A DNA stretch of 64,000 bases from Zanthoxylum bungeanum (taxonomy: Eukaryota > Streptophyta > Magnoliopsida > Sapindales > Rutaceae): positions 34,881-98,880 of the forward strand of contig SKCR01033450.1 in the NCBI GenBank assembly GCA_019454045.1, read 5' to 3'. The notes beneath the pieces are model-generated. The model did not search any database. It had not been told where the DNA came from and saw only the letters and a program-made list of their open reading frames with translations. Shown here one piece after another: positions 50,629 to 62,974 of this stretch (position 1 is its first letter; each line of letters begins with the position of its first letter). Made by a program: the position numbers and the translations under genes.

Positions 50629-52009
50629 CTAGATGTTAAAACACTCATACGAACTTAATTGCCCGAGTTAGAGAGGTTACGAAATCGAAGCTATTCACAC
50701 ATATTTTTTTACACACACTAGCTCTACCATTTTACGCAAACAATCACTGTTTGTTGAGACAAGATGTCTGGTTACTAAGTAAAAACTTGATTATCATTAA
50801 TATCATTTTTTAAAAACTAACTCAAACTCTACCATTTTACGAGAATAATCACTGCTTGTTGAGGTAAGATGTCTGGTTACTAAGTAAAAGCATGGTTAGT
50901 TTCTTTTTTCTTTTTAAAAAAACACAAATTCCATTACCTTTTGGTGCTACCTCTAACAAAATAGAAAACTAAATATTACAAAATTTTCACTTATAATCCA
51001 TGTTCATATGTTACCGTGTATGTTGATAATACATGTCAAATGAGCATACGTAGATCAAATTTAATCAATATTATGGAGAATTCACAAATTTAAATGATTC
51101 AAAAGGAAAAAAAAATAAAAATAACTTGTTACGAATTAAATTGAGATACGTCTCAGGAGCGAAAACTCCTTACACTACCATCTCCGAACAACAATTCCAC
51201 TTGGTTAGTCAAAAATTTATTGTTAATTTGTGTGTATTTTTTTAAAACACAAAATAAAATCAAAATAAAATATTTTTTTCACACACACAAAATAATAATA
51301 AAGCAAAAACAACATAATAATTTTTTTTTTTTTTTACATAAAACAACAACACAAAAACGAAAATATTTTTTTTGAAAGAAAAACACAACAATGAAACATA
51401 AAACAAAAACTATCTAGTCAACTATCATCTCCCCCAAACCAAATTGAGACATTGTCCCCAATGTCTGAATAAGAAGAAACAAAGTTTAGAAGACATCATC
51501 TGGTTAGTGTGGAATTGAAAATTAAATATACAACACTGCTACTAAAAAGAAAGGTTACATATTAAAATAATAAAATGGCTCACATCTTCCTCTACTTTTA
51601 CGTCCAATAACGGCTTGAACGCTGTCAATGGGTCGGGGATATGCTTCCCATCCAATTTTCTTATAAATTGGCAAACATGGTCTTTTAAAGTCAGATTCCC
51701 AAGATTGTATTATTATCTTTCTTTTTGAAATTATGTATGTAAGTTGCGAATCAATCTATCAAATACACTAGGATGCGTCTCAATAGTCAGTGATATATTA
51801 TCTAATGACTCATTACTCAAGCCATCTCTAATGGGTTGATTTTTTTCTTTGTGATTATTAGACATCAATCCTAAAGAACGACAACGAGTGTTGCACGTCC
51901 AACATACGTATTTATAACAAACACCTAATTGTTTAGCTTTCTGTTTCTTAGTATAGGTGTTTTCCCCAAACTAGGTATGCAAGAGATGAATGAATTAAGA
52001 AATTTAAGT
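50629..52009 (-). mobile_element. AthF copy 2 3' interior, non-coding, with one unassigned short frame
   Basis: Mostly AT-rich. A 'CATCTCCCCCAAACCAAATTG' stretch near 51427 and poly-T/poly-A runs at about 51230-51380 resemble untranslated Athila 3' sequence. Between about 51745 and 51965 the - strand is open for some 70 codons with a Cys-rich centre ('VCYKYVCWTCNTRCRSLG'). I do not recognise it; it may be a deletion-joined remnant. Confidence 0.5.
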
Positions 52010-52520
52010 ACTCATATTTTAACCATATTTTTCATGTAAGAGTTTAACCTTTTTTTGGGTGGTCGATGTGTCATGACATTATCTTTTAAATTCAATATGC
52101 GTGTGCATTTTATAAGATTAATGCCTTTTAAAGGATTAATGTCTTTTATATCTTTTAAAGTCCATCAAATTTCTTGTTTATGCTCTTTCAAAACAAATAA
52201 CTTATCTTCTTGATCGTTTGTAAGAGAAGAAGAAATTACCGCAGGGTAAGTTTGTTTATCTCCAAGAAATATACATTTCAATCATTCAGGCAAAGTCTTT
52301 AATTCCAATTTAGATTATTCTTCATGTTTCTTTTCTTCAAGTGTTCATAGTTCCTCAAAATTTTATTTCTCTCCATCGTTTCCAGTACCTGTGTAGAATC
52401 AAGTAAAAAATCATGAGAAATATCCGAATCTAATTGCGTACTTGATTCAAGAAAATTAGCTGTAAAAATTTTCGTAGGATCAGATAAAATATCCTGAATA
52501 TATTCCTCCACAATTTGTTC
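52010..52520 (-). pseudogene. AthF copy 2 RT N-terminus only
   Basis: The - strand reads 'LELKTLPE', 'AVISSSLTNDQEDKLF', 'LKEHKQEI' and 'HRPPKKRLNSYMK', the conserved beginning of Athila-type RT ('LKPLPEHL', 'PVIIS..L...QE..LL', 'HRR.LNP.MK' in family members). The catalytic region that should follow is absent. The frame 52299-52511 gives the region just upstream. Deletion of the remaining pol is the simplest explanation. Confidence 0.75.
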
Positions 52521-52526
52521 AGTTAG

Positions 52527-53520
52527 TTATGTGCTCTCGTATTCACTGTCCTCATCGTATGGTTGTTTGCACATGTTAAAAATATTAAGCTTCAACGTCA
52601 TATTGCCAAAGGACAAATTCATGATTTCATTCCTGTAATTTATTAAGGCATTAGCTGTTGCTAAAAATGGACGACCAAGTATTACAAGAAATGGCTTATA
52701 ACTGTCTGCTATAGGTTGTGTTTCCAAGACAATAAAATCCACATAATATATGAATTTATCGACTTGTAATAATACATCTTCCACAATTCCTTTCGGTACC
52801 TTGACTGATCTATGAGCAAGTAAAAGAGTAGTTGAAGTTGGTTTTAACTCGTCAATATTAAGTTGTTGGTAAATCGAAAAATGAGAGTAAATTTACATTG
52901 GCTCTAAGATTAGGCAATGCATATTCAATTTTTTGATTTCCAATAATATATGAAATAGTTGGACAACCAGGGTCCTTGTATTTTAATGCATTATTGGTTG
53001 AAAGAATAGAACTTACCTGTTTAGCTAGAAAAACTTTCTTTCTTACCTGATGTTTTTTTTTAACGGTGCACAAGTCTTTCAGAAATTTGGCATAAAATGG
53101 TATTTGTTGGATGACATCTAACAAAGGAATATTGACCTTTACCTGTTTGAATATTTCATATATCTCTTGGGAATGGTTTAATTTCTTTATTTTTAATGCT
53201 TGGGGAAATGGAGATGCATGAGAGATATTGTTATCATCAACGACGGGTAATAGTTCATCAACCATTTCCTTACCTTCTGAATCTGATTTATTTTCAGTTT
53301 CATGAGGTACAAGAATAGGTCTGTGGATGACCTTACCACTGCGAAGAGTAATAACAGATTTGACATGGTCTATATGTTGACTACCAGAACTACCCCCGTG
53401 AGGGTTTTGATGACTCTTAAGGTTTAACTGTGGTTTTCTAGGAAAATTTCCTTTCCCATTAATGGTCAAAGCAGATATTATATTGGAGAAAGTATCTTTC
53501 AGATCAATCAATGTTTGCAC
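52527..53520 (-). pseudogene. AthF copy 2 gag C-terminus and protease
   Basis: A long frame (52858-53520) opens with 'MQTLIDLKDTFSNIISAL' and includes 'KSVITLRSGKVI', a conserved Athila/gypsy motif. The aspartic protease follows. Where the family has an Asp-Leu-Gly-Ala active site, this copy reads 'NLRANVNLLSFFDL', so the catalytic Asp is lost. 'FLVILGRPFLATANALINYR' and 'LSFGNMTLKLNIFN' (52527-52784) are the canonical end of the protease. The two frames are separated by stops. Confidence 0.83.
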
Positions 53521-54730
53521 ATTTTAATTATTGATGACTTATTGTTTCTCAATGAATGCATGTAAGGTATCCTCAAGGGTAGGCGGTGAGACATATGGTG
53601 CATAATTCTGGGAATTTCGGAAATTCTGGTGTAGCTGAGAAGGTTGTTGGGATGATTGTGCTTGGTTATCATCCCTCCAATTGAAGTGTGGATGATTTCT
53701 CCAACTAGAATTATAGGTTTGAGAGTATGGGTTTGGATTTGGTCTATTGAAAGTGTTAATGGAACCGACTTGGTCATGAAGATATTTTTGTAAGGATGGC
53801 AAGGTTGGGCAAACTTGTGTGACATGTTCATTTGAATTACAGATTTGACATGTGACTTCTTGAACTCACTTGACATGATCATTCTTCCTCATTTCGAATG
53901 CCTAAACTTTTTAGCTAGAGATGCATATTTAGTAGAAAGGACATGGTCTTCCCTAAGGTTAAATACACCTTTACCAGATGACTATGGTTTTACAGACAAC
54001 TCATAAGTGCCAACTGTGTCCCATTGTTGTGCATTATCTGCTATGTGTTCTAGGTAATCTAGTGTATCTTCGGGATTTTTATCCATAAACTCACCATTAC
54101 ACATCATTTCTACTACTTGTCTACCTTTGGGTGTAACCCCTCGTAGAAGTAGGCAACCAGCCTCAATGTTTCAAACCCGTGATGTGGATAAATATTTAGC
54201 ATCTCTTTAAACCTCTCCCAATATTGGTAAAGTGTTTCCCATGACTCTTGTAAGAAGGTTGTGATCCTCCTCTTAAAAGAGTTTGTCATATGAGGGGGAA
54301 ATATTTTTTTTAGAAACTATTCTTGTAAATCATCCCATGTTCGGATGGATCCTGACCTAAGGTTCTGCAACCAAATTTTAGCTTTATATTTTAAAGAAAA
54401 GGGAAAAACTTTAATCAAATTATATTCATATTGCAATTTTGGTATGTACAAGTGTTACATACCTCTTCAAATTCCCTTAAGTGCTGATAAGGATTTTCTG
54501 ATTCTAGACCGTGGAATGTGGGTAAAAGTTGGATGACACTTGGCTTAAAATTGAAACGTGCTGCATCTGGGGGAAAACAATGCAAGATGATGATCATGTC
54601 CTAGTGGGATTCATGAATTGTATGAGTGTCCTAGGATGATTAAGATCGCCATGCCGAGACTCATTTTCTTTCTGATCAATTGGATTTTCAACTTGGCAGG
54701 TGGATTTTCATTTTGATTCTCGCCATTTTG
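53521..54730 (-). pseudogene. AthF copy 2 gag
   Basis: 'YNSSWRNHPHFNWRDDNQ' (53539-53802) is a hallmark of plant gypsy gag proteins of this type. A C/H motif lies upstream near 53830, around an 'ICNSNEHVT' stretch on the - strand. Further upstream the sequence encodes the capsid-type region with the 'EMMCNGEFMDKNPEDTLDYLE' pattern near 54060-54130 and 'ARFNFKPSVIQLLPTFHGLE' near 54490-54550. It is broken by stops and frameshifts. Confidence 0.8.
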
Positions 54731-55360
54731 ACTGACGATGAAAGTGATGGAGACTCTCTATTTAATCTACCGCTAGATAATCGAAACAAGTGTTTCATGC
54801 AACCTAAATGCAAACTATATGCTAAGAGTTTTTTTTAAAAAAATATACAAATACAATACTTACAAAAAGAAAATAATAAAAAAGTGGGAAAAATAAAAAT
54901 AAAATTGAGAAAAATAAAAAAATAAAGAAAATAAAAATGTATTGATTTAGATCTAAAAACCTCATCTGATTCTTGTCAATTCAGATCTCAATTGAATTTC
55001 TCGTTCAATTGTCTCAATTTCTCGAATTAGGTTCTCATAAAAAATTATAGAAGAATCTCTAGATGAGGATGATTCAAGAAATTCTTTGGCAAAATACAAT
55101 CTCAATTTTAATTGAATTTTCTATCTCATGTAACCTTGAAGAATTAAGAACAAGGTCTGTCTGTATGTGGGATTTCTGGGTTCAAGATTTATTTAGGATC
55201 AATCAGGACATTTGGATCTATACAAATGCAAAGAAGAAAGAAAATGTTACGTAGAAAAAAAATACAAAAATTCAAAATTCAAAATTCAAAAAAAAAATAA
55301 AAATAAAAATAAAGAAAAGAAAGAAAAAATATATAAGGATTATTCTATTTACTAAATTTA

Positions 55361-55377
55361 TTCCCCGACAACGACAC
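55361..55377 (-). promoter_or_regulatory. AthF copy 2 primer-binding site
   Basis: The - strand reads TGTGTCGTTGTCGGGGA, a mutated form of the Athila site TGGCGCCGTTGCCGGGGA. Confidence 0.75.
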
Positions 55378-55385
55378 AAAAAACT

Positions 55386-56673
55386 TGACACGCTCAAAAA
55401 TTGGTTTTTTTTACTCTCAAGTATAAGAGTGTCGAAGTAATAAAATAACCCGGTAAGACCGGAGTAGATCCACATGGAATAATTTTAATAGGATAAAATA
55501 ATAATTTGAGTGAAAATAAAAAGATTGAATTGTTTGAAGTGATTGGATAATTTTTAATTGGATTGCAACTATTAAAATAATAAGGTTAGAGGATCCACTT
55601 TTACTATTTCAAATTTAGAAATCTCACTTTTTATAATGATAAATTGTCATTATTACCCAATTAATTTATTTCAGGAATTAATTATGCCAAAATAAATAAA
55701 ATCAGCCATAAATGCGGTGATAACGTTTGTCTATAACAACTCCAGTTAGGTACGCATTTATGCCAAATAAATAAAATCAGCCATATAGGCGGTAATAAAG
55801 TTTCTTAATAATTAATCCAGATTTAAATTAAATATTTATCATTAGATTATAATTTATATATTATAATATAAGTGAGATTAATCTATATTTCATATTAAAA
55901 GCTTTACCATTTACCCCAACAAAAAGAAATTAGCTACTCATAATTTGAATAAAAACACACGTAATTTTACTACAGAAAGACAAAGAAAATACAAGAAAGC
56001 TTTTAAAAAAATAAAACACACAAAAGCTAGAAATCCATAAATTTTCATAGAAAACTACGGAATCCAGACTCAAGAAAATGAAGTGCAGAACTCCTCTATT
56101 TACAGAGGTGCTCGCACCTCTTGCCATGTATTTGGAAATTTCTTCCATCAATTGCTCCACCAAATCTCCACTCAAACATGCAAGATGGAGAAATTGATAA
56201 ATATTTATTATTATTATTTATTTTTTTTTGATTTGATAATGACTTTTACATATAACACACTTTGGCTTCTTTGTCAATTTCGGTCTTGAAAACTTTAGAA
56301 TTAGAAAATCTTATCAGCAGTAAAGTTGTAGATCTCTGTGTCTTCTTTCATATGGAACTGGAATCACTTCAATCTGATATTGGAGTAAAAATTTATGGCC
56401 AAAATACGAACATTGCACATGGTTGAAATGTCCGAAGTTGTACACTATTAGAACGCCCTATTAAATTTCTGGCCTCCAAAATCCAAATGTCAAGTCTATT
56501 TTTCTAGATATGCATCCAAATTATTATTTCACCTACATAAAAGATAAAAATCACAATAAAAATATATAAAACATAAATTTAATTATTATGCTAAATTAAG
56601 GGGATTAATGAAACTACTAGTGTAAAATAATTGATTTTTCTCTTAATAAATATGCACTTGTTATTGTTCATCA
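55386..56673 (-). repeat. AthF copy 2 5' LTR, 1288 bp
   Basis: In sense it runs TGATGAACAATAAC...GAGCGTGTCA. The right flank is the TSD GTGAG (56674-56678). Confidence 0.9.
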
Positions 56674-56678
56674 GTGAG

Positions 56679-57240
56679 CTCATTGACTAGTTGTGTAAGA
56701 GTAAAAATCAACTTATTTATAATATATTTGCTCTTAAACAGTTGGAAACTCTTCGGAAGAGTTTCCATAATCATGATCACCTGGCTCCGTTCGTCAATAC
56801 GAACTCCATGAGATTTGGTTTTGTTGACATAGGTCATATCATCCTTAAGACATGTTGTCGGATAGATGACCTCTCCTTTATCTTTACAGTCATCATGGAG
56901 CACAAGACCTCATGATGTTGTCACTCAAAAGGTTGCTCGAACATGCCTTCTAATGACTCTAGTATCTGAGATGTTGTAGCCATCAGTTCGTGCTTTGTAG
57001 TAAAAACCTCAGACGTCTCTACTAGCAAGTAGTAGAAGGCATTCTCATTGACCGCAACCCATTTTTGGTGTGTGTTGTGACAGCTTGGCTAGGACTTCTA
57101 GCCGGCTTTGGAGGACATTCCTCCATCAAGATAAACTTAAGGTCTTCACAGACCGTGAAAGTGTCAAGTTACATTTCCATTTAAAACCAAGTTACTTTTC
57201 CATTTAAAACCATGGCTGAAAAAAAACCCTTCATTTAACA
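56679..57240 (-). pseudogene. Copia gag remnant split by AthF
   Basis: The - strand frame reads 'VRIDERSQVIMIMETLPKSF', 'KYIINKLIFTLTQLVNEL', matching the UBN2-type gag of Ty1/copia elements, where members read 'LPxSFxxFxxxYxxNK...T..EL'. AthF inserted just after this segment. Upstream sequence to 57240 probably continues gag with stops. I found no matching continuation beyond the AthF left flank, because the LTR-like stretch ending at 45577 intervenes. Confidence 0.75.
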
Positions 57241-57948
57241 TCATTCATCATATATAAAATTATCATAATTATTTTGGCATAAAATTAAACTTGATGCATG
57301 AATCATTTATTAGAAACCTAAAAATTTACTATCCACAGTAACCTAACATTTCGTTAATAAGTGTCTCTGCAGGGTAGGTCAGTCATTTACATGTTCGATC
57401 GAGACAATATCAGTCGATCAATAAATTCAAGAATAACTCTTATTCTTATGTTAATCAACTACCGTTTGATTCAATCTAGAAATTTTGATTAACTGTTAAT
57501 CATTATTTATGAGTGTAACCCGTCGTTTCGAAATTCTCGGACTTAACTAGTGAAGTGTCGCAGTAGTATAGTTCAAATCACTAGATACACTGAAATTCTT
57601 ATCCTCTCCGAATTCGATCTTGATATTGATCTAAAATGGATGCCATCTGTAGGGGACAAAAATAAAATGGTCTCGATGCACCATTTGAATCTCACGTTAT
57701 CGAACTGACAATGGAGATTGCATGATATATTATCATATATCCTCTCCCGATCACTATTTTATATTTAAGATTTATTTTTTAAAAATATCTAATATTTTAT
57801 TACACTAGTATCTATTTGTTTAGATTATGCGCGGCTAAAGACATAACCTAATATGTACTAGTGAAGTATTAGGGATCATTCCAATTTCAATACTTAAAAT
57901 TCCGCTTACCAATCTTACTTAATTAAATAATTTAACTAAGTAGTTTTT
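57241..57948. other. Unassigned AT-rich sequence, possible copia leader/LTR
   Basis: No gene. 'GGATGCCATCTGTAGGGGAC' and surrounding sequence could be the leader or LTR of the copia remnant to the left, but no ends, primer-binding site or TSD were identified. Confidence 0.35.
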
Positions 57949-58790
57949 TGTAATATCCAGAATATTTTTGGAACAGTTCTGAAAGATTTTCGTATTGAAT
58001 TTTGGAATTCGAAACGAGTTTCAATTCGAAAATAAGAGTTTTTGTGTTGGAAAATAGATCGGAATATTTTAAAGTGAAGATTCATTGCGTTGGAAAATGC
58101 GTGATTTCGAGAACCAGTTACGCGATTTTTATTCATATCGTTATACGCGTAAAGTTTCTTGTTTTGGTTATAAAGATAGAAAACGAACTCCGATTGAGTT
58201 GATTCATGAACCATCAGACTCTTTTTTTTGAGACGAACAATTTTCATGTTGAATACATTTCGAAATTTGCATTAGAATGGCTTCAAAAATATGAATTTTC
58301 AAGAAAGTTCCATGATAGGGGCCAGATTATAATTTTCGGGGGTATGAATGTAAATTCCAGAAACTTTTCTTTATATACATTTTAAGTTTCAAGAAATTGC
58401 AAAATTGGCATAAGTTTTCCATCGTCTGCACCCGACCCCCTCTCTGTTTTTTTGGTTGATGCTTGCGCTGGTGGCCAACAGGCCAATGCCGGCCGGCGCG
58501 CCGACACAGAAATGATCTCTAGCGATTCCAGCATGTTCGGGGGTCGTTTGGAGTCCGTATATGGCCTCAAAATCTCAGTAAGACCTCCCGGTAAAGATCC
58601 GTAAATTTCAAGTTTATAGTTAAATGTTCAGATATATCAAGTAGTTTTGTAGCGTAGAGTATTGATATAAATTGAGTTGATTGAGTATTAGTATATTGAA
58701 TATGTGTATTTGGTAAAATTCGAGTGAAAACAGAACGAGTTTGATCGATCTCCATCTGGATAGGAATATGAATGATATCTAGCAATTCAA
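57949..58790 (+). repeat. LtrE LTR fragment
   Basis: It starts TGTAATATCC and aligns with the complement of about 49500-50623 of the LtrE solo LTR ('GAACCAGTTACGCGA', 'GAACTCCGATTGAGTTGATTC'). The match ends near 58790, so it is truncated on the right. Confidence 0.75.
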
Positions 58791-59480
58791 ATTTAAAGTT
58801 ATTTAATCTTTATCTTGTAACAAATGTTATAAAGTTTACATAGTTTAAATAAATGTGATAGGATTGTAGATAATATCAAACACTGTAATTATACACCTAT
58901 TGAATGATAATTGAGAATAAGTTGCAATTTACCTTTCTCTACAAAATTGAGAATAAGTTGCAATTAAACCTTTCTCTGTAAACTCTCTCCCTTATTGTCA
59001 ACCTTAAAATTGGTGCGGAGTTGAGTTTTGTGCTAAATTGATAGTTCTTGAATAATAATTTAAATGTAAGTAAATTATAAATGTGTATGGTAGCACCTCT
59101 TGTCTTTAATATACATATTTGATATAATTAATATTAGATTAAAACTAAACGAGGTATAGTGATGTATATATTAGACAAAGACCCGATAATATATATATAG
59201 TAGTACACAGTTACAGGAGGATTGTAATTGACATTGGGAAGTATCACTACTAGCGATATATTCTAAAATAAAGCTCATGGTCGAGATTTGTTAACATGAT
59301 TCGGTTAGTGAAATTCATTGAGACTAGTACATGTTGTATATCGAGACTTTGTTAGATCATTTTATCCTAGTGATCCATGTGTTTGGGCAGTTGTGGAACC
59401 CCTATGGTCGAATCGGTGACCCACGTAGTAGAAGTGGGTCTAACCCAATGATATCAAGGATATGTGTATTTTAAAATATC
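58791..59480. other. Unassigned AT-rich sequence
   Basis: A duplicated phrase 'AAATTGAGAATAAGTTGCAATT' variant occurs near 58909 and 58946. No gene, LTR end or other recognisable feature is seen. Confidence 0.35.
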
Positions 59481-61143
59481 TTAAAATATTTTAATGAAAA
59501 TTACATTCCGATACGAGTTCGTAGGAAAAAACGGGGACCAAATAAGAATCCTGAAACTCCAAAATGGAGAAAATGAAGTTTTAGTGTTTATCAGCCCTCG
59601 GAGTCGCGACGCGGAACCTTGGGAGTCGAGACGCTCCAAAGTGCAAGAGCAACTACGAGATTTGAATGTCTCGGAGTCACGACACGGAAGAGTGGGAGTC
59701 ACAATGCTCCTAGGTTTGGTTCTCAGTGTCGCGACGCTCCCCTAGGCATTGAGCATTTTTCAACTTCAAACCAATCCTAAACACTTCCAATTTTTTCATA
59801 TCATTTCAATACACCTTAAAACCAATTTTAACATCAAAACCAACCACAACACATGTAATACAACTAACACACATATATTCTAAATACATATATGAATTTG
59901 TTTGAATCAAAACACAAACCAATTTAGAATCCCACTATGAAATACCTTATGAATAATTCTAGTTCACCCAAAGGTGGTAAAGTGATTCTAGAATGGTAGT
60001 CATAGCTTTAAGCTGTAATCTCGAGTTCCAAACTCTTATTAATTATTTCATGTCCAACATGAACATCTTTGGCCTAATTTACAAGCATATTGTGTTTATA
60101 CTTCCAAAGCATCCTAACACATAATTCAACTCTAAGCTATGTAATACCAATACATAATTCATCATTATATGTCTCACTAATGAAAAACTCACTAATGAAG
60201 AACGTAGCTTAAGAGAAGTTCAAACTTACCTAGTAAGCTTGATGCAAAGATCCAATCTCCTTCTATTTGTTGAAATGGTTGGATAACTTCCAAGGTTTGC
60301 AAGCTTGACTCCAAGATCCAATCTTGATTCTAATGCTAGCAAGCTTCCAAGATCCAATCTTGATTTCTCCTAGATGAAATGTTGTAGAGACCTCACAAAG
60401 CTTCTTTAAACACTTCTCTAACTTAGGCTAATTTCTCCAAGAATTGCTTGTATTTAGCTTTCTTAAGCTTAATTAAAACATTCCTAAAGCTTGCTATTTA
60501 TAGCAAAACTTAGGTAATTTTTAATTAATAAAAGTTCTAATCAACTCTTATGTAGGATTAATCTAATTTATCCAAATATCTTTTAATTAGATGTGACTAA
60601 TCACTTTTGTCTACCATTTTGATTTAATTTAATCAAATCAAGACAAAGATTAGGAAATTGATTAGTTCAATGTTTGCCACTTTGATTAATCCAATTAAAT
60701 CAAGCCAAAACCACTTATAATTACATAATTGCAATTATCATAATATTCTCAAACAGTAGAGATAATTATGAAATTCCCGATAAAACCCTTGTGTAAATAT
60801 TGAATTAATCCAATTAATCTAATTAGGTCAAAGTAAATAATCAATATTATCCAATAACACTTGATTATCTTAGTTGATAATTATAATATCGAATATTATC
60901 TTTTATAAAAAATAATCGGCTACCCAAGTGCTCAACGAGTACACTTCATATTGGCACTCTTTAAGTTCAGACAAGTTTGTCATATAAACCTAGCTAATAT
61001 GTACGCAATTCGGCCACCTCCGAATTCGTGAAGAATACGAACGACATTTCTGAACTATACAAGTCGAGATCATCACATATGTTTAACAATCCCTCCATCG
61101 TAGGCTATCCAAGTTGTGTTTATGAAACATAGAATACACCGTC
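59481..61143 (-). repeat. LtrH LTR fragment with GTCGCGACGC modules
   Basis: The right part (about 60930-61100) aligns with both other LtrH LTRs ('GTGCTCAACGAGTA', 'TATACAAGTCGAGATCATC'). The left part carries five GTCGCGACGC-type motifs (59600-59745). It is cut at 61143, where CopA inserted. The left limit is approximate. Confidence 0.65.
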
Positions 61144-62974
61144 TGTTGGGTTTCTAAGGTCAAACCAAGATCGATTTAAGCGTGAAACATGTGTGAATAC
61201 AACAAAGTTAAGTTGCGGAATACTCACTTTGATCGGCTTTTGTGATGCGAGGAACAACAAAAATTTTCCTTGCTTCATCCTTGTGACTTTAGTAGAAACC
61301 CAACAATGGTATCAAAAGCCTTGATTAAGCATGAAAATGATTTAGGGTAAAATTTTAATCAAATTGATCATGCATAACACTATGTTATTATCATTCAAGC
61401 ATACTCAATCAAACAATTTCATCATATCAAAAAAAGGTACAAGGCAATAAAGCCTTCCAACCACCCTCATCAATCACAAGTGACTTACATCACATCACTC
61501 AAAGTGACAAGACATCCATCACCTGAATGACTAATGATGTGACGCTTGATGTGACTTGTGGGCCGCACTTAAATTCGAAATGTGAGTGGGCCCGCAAACA
61601 CTCCCGGGCTCGGGTTCGCTAATTCCGAATTAACGAATTTTCCGTTGTGACGTAATTAAATCAAATTTAATTAAATAATTTTTCCTAGCAAAATTACTAT
61701 TCACGTCGCTTGCGAATTAATTCTAAATTAACTCGTTCGCCCGAATTAAAATCCAATTCTAAATCCGCGTCGAAATTTAATTTCGTATAATATATCGAAT
61801 ATATTATTTTATCGATTAATTCCAAATTAATCGCTCTCTCTCTTTAAATAATATTTTATCCCAGATAAAATATCTCCGTAATTAATCACAGATTAATTTT
61901 CTCTCTCTATTAATTCATCCCAGATTAATAATGTGCGAGTCATACGTCATCAGTGAATCTTCGGGAAGTGACCCATGAGATCCCCAGATATGTTGGCAGT
62001 AAATCCGGTCGTCGGACTATCCGAACACGTACGTACGTAGTACTATATTTTTACCGATTTACAAGACATGGTTGGCTTCTAGCAAAGCACCGTGCCTACC
62101 CAATTCTCCAGAAATATTCTTAAAGGAATATGTAATATATATCAGGCGTAATATACGTAGTATTGCGTATTTCGATCCAGTATCGGATGTCACATGCTAG
62201 GCCTGGGGCTGGAATTGTGTCTGCCCCGTACGAAGCACATATCGGATCTCTGGTAACTAGTCTCTATAATCGGATAAACATGACCTAGTCATATTATCCC
62301 GATAGCTGCAGCATATAAGAGCACCAGTTCCGTATCCTACGTGATCATCATCTCCACTATGACTGGAGTGATATTTTCATCTTGACACCACACCCAATAC
62401 ACTACGATTCTCAATATACCCAGAAGAGGCGTACATAAAACTGGTTAAAGCCCTAGACGACCAAAACCAAAGTATATTGATTGTCGCAAGTATTAGCGGT
62501 GTAAGTCTCAGGTTAAGACCAAATACACCTACCCTGATTCGGACTTCCATAGACACACAGTCATACTACCAATGGAATTCCGAGGGGTCTATCCAGAGCG
62601 AAGCTATTTCCCTACCATCGGTAAACACAACCTCCTATTACACTTGCATAAGTATCCAATACTTAAATATATGAGAACTATGCTGTTATGCTCCCATAAC
62701 ACGCACAAGTGCAATACTAGTCTATTCCGCATTATCGATGTCCAATCTAGATAATACTCCGACTAGGGATGTTTTAATGATTAAACCTTCATGGATTGAT
62801 ACTATCTCATATCTTATCAATCCGAAACTAATCATATGGACTTTTATCATTTATATATCCCTGTAATCTAATTACAAATGATAAAAGAGCAATTTCCTTT
62901 GTCACATAGTTAATTTGTACAACAACACCATGTTCTGTACAAATAGTGATGTTATGGGTCATAATTGTCCAACA
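61144..62974 (-). repeat. CopA 3' LTR, - strand, with internal inverted piece
   Basis: Right end AATTGTCCAACA (62974) and left end TGTTGGGTTTCT (61144) correspond to the CopA LTR ends in reverse; the alignment with 37019-39110 is clear from about 61470 to 62974 and again at 61144-61250. Between them, about 61270-61430 reads on the + strand as a CopA-like LTR end (TAGAAACCCAACA) followed by TGGTATCAAAAGCC, an iMet-type primer-binding site. The left flank is CCGTC. Confidence 0.7.

Larger units (their letters stand above)
45596..56673 (-). mobile_element. AthF copy 2: Athila-like gypsy element, pol-deleted, TSD GTGAG
   Basis: Limits are GTGAG at 45591-45595 and 56674-56678. The 5' LTR is 55386-56673, the PBS about 55361-55377, gag and protease 52527-54730, the RT N-terminus about 52010-52520, a non-coding 3' region with an LtrE solo LTR, the polypurine tract 46949-46963 and the 3' LTR 45596-46948. 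RT catalytic core, RNase H and integrase are missing, so the element is non-autonomous. Original length without the nested LTR was about 7.9 kb. Confidence 0.9.

Noticed and set aside
61144..61305. A 162-bp TRIM-like LTR (TGTTGGGTTTCTA...TAGAAACCCAACA) followed by a PBS
   Set aside because: The first 100 bases align to the 3' end of the opposite-oriented CopA LTR (compare 37019-37120), so this is better read as an LTR end plus an inverted CopA piece. No second short LTR was found.
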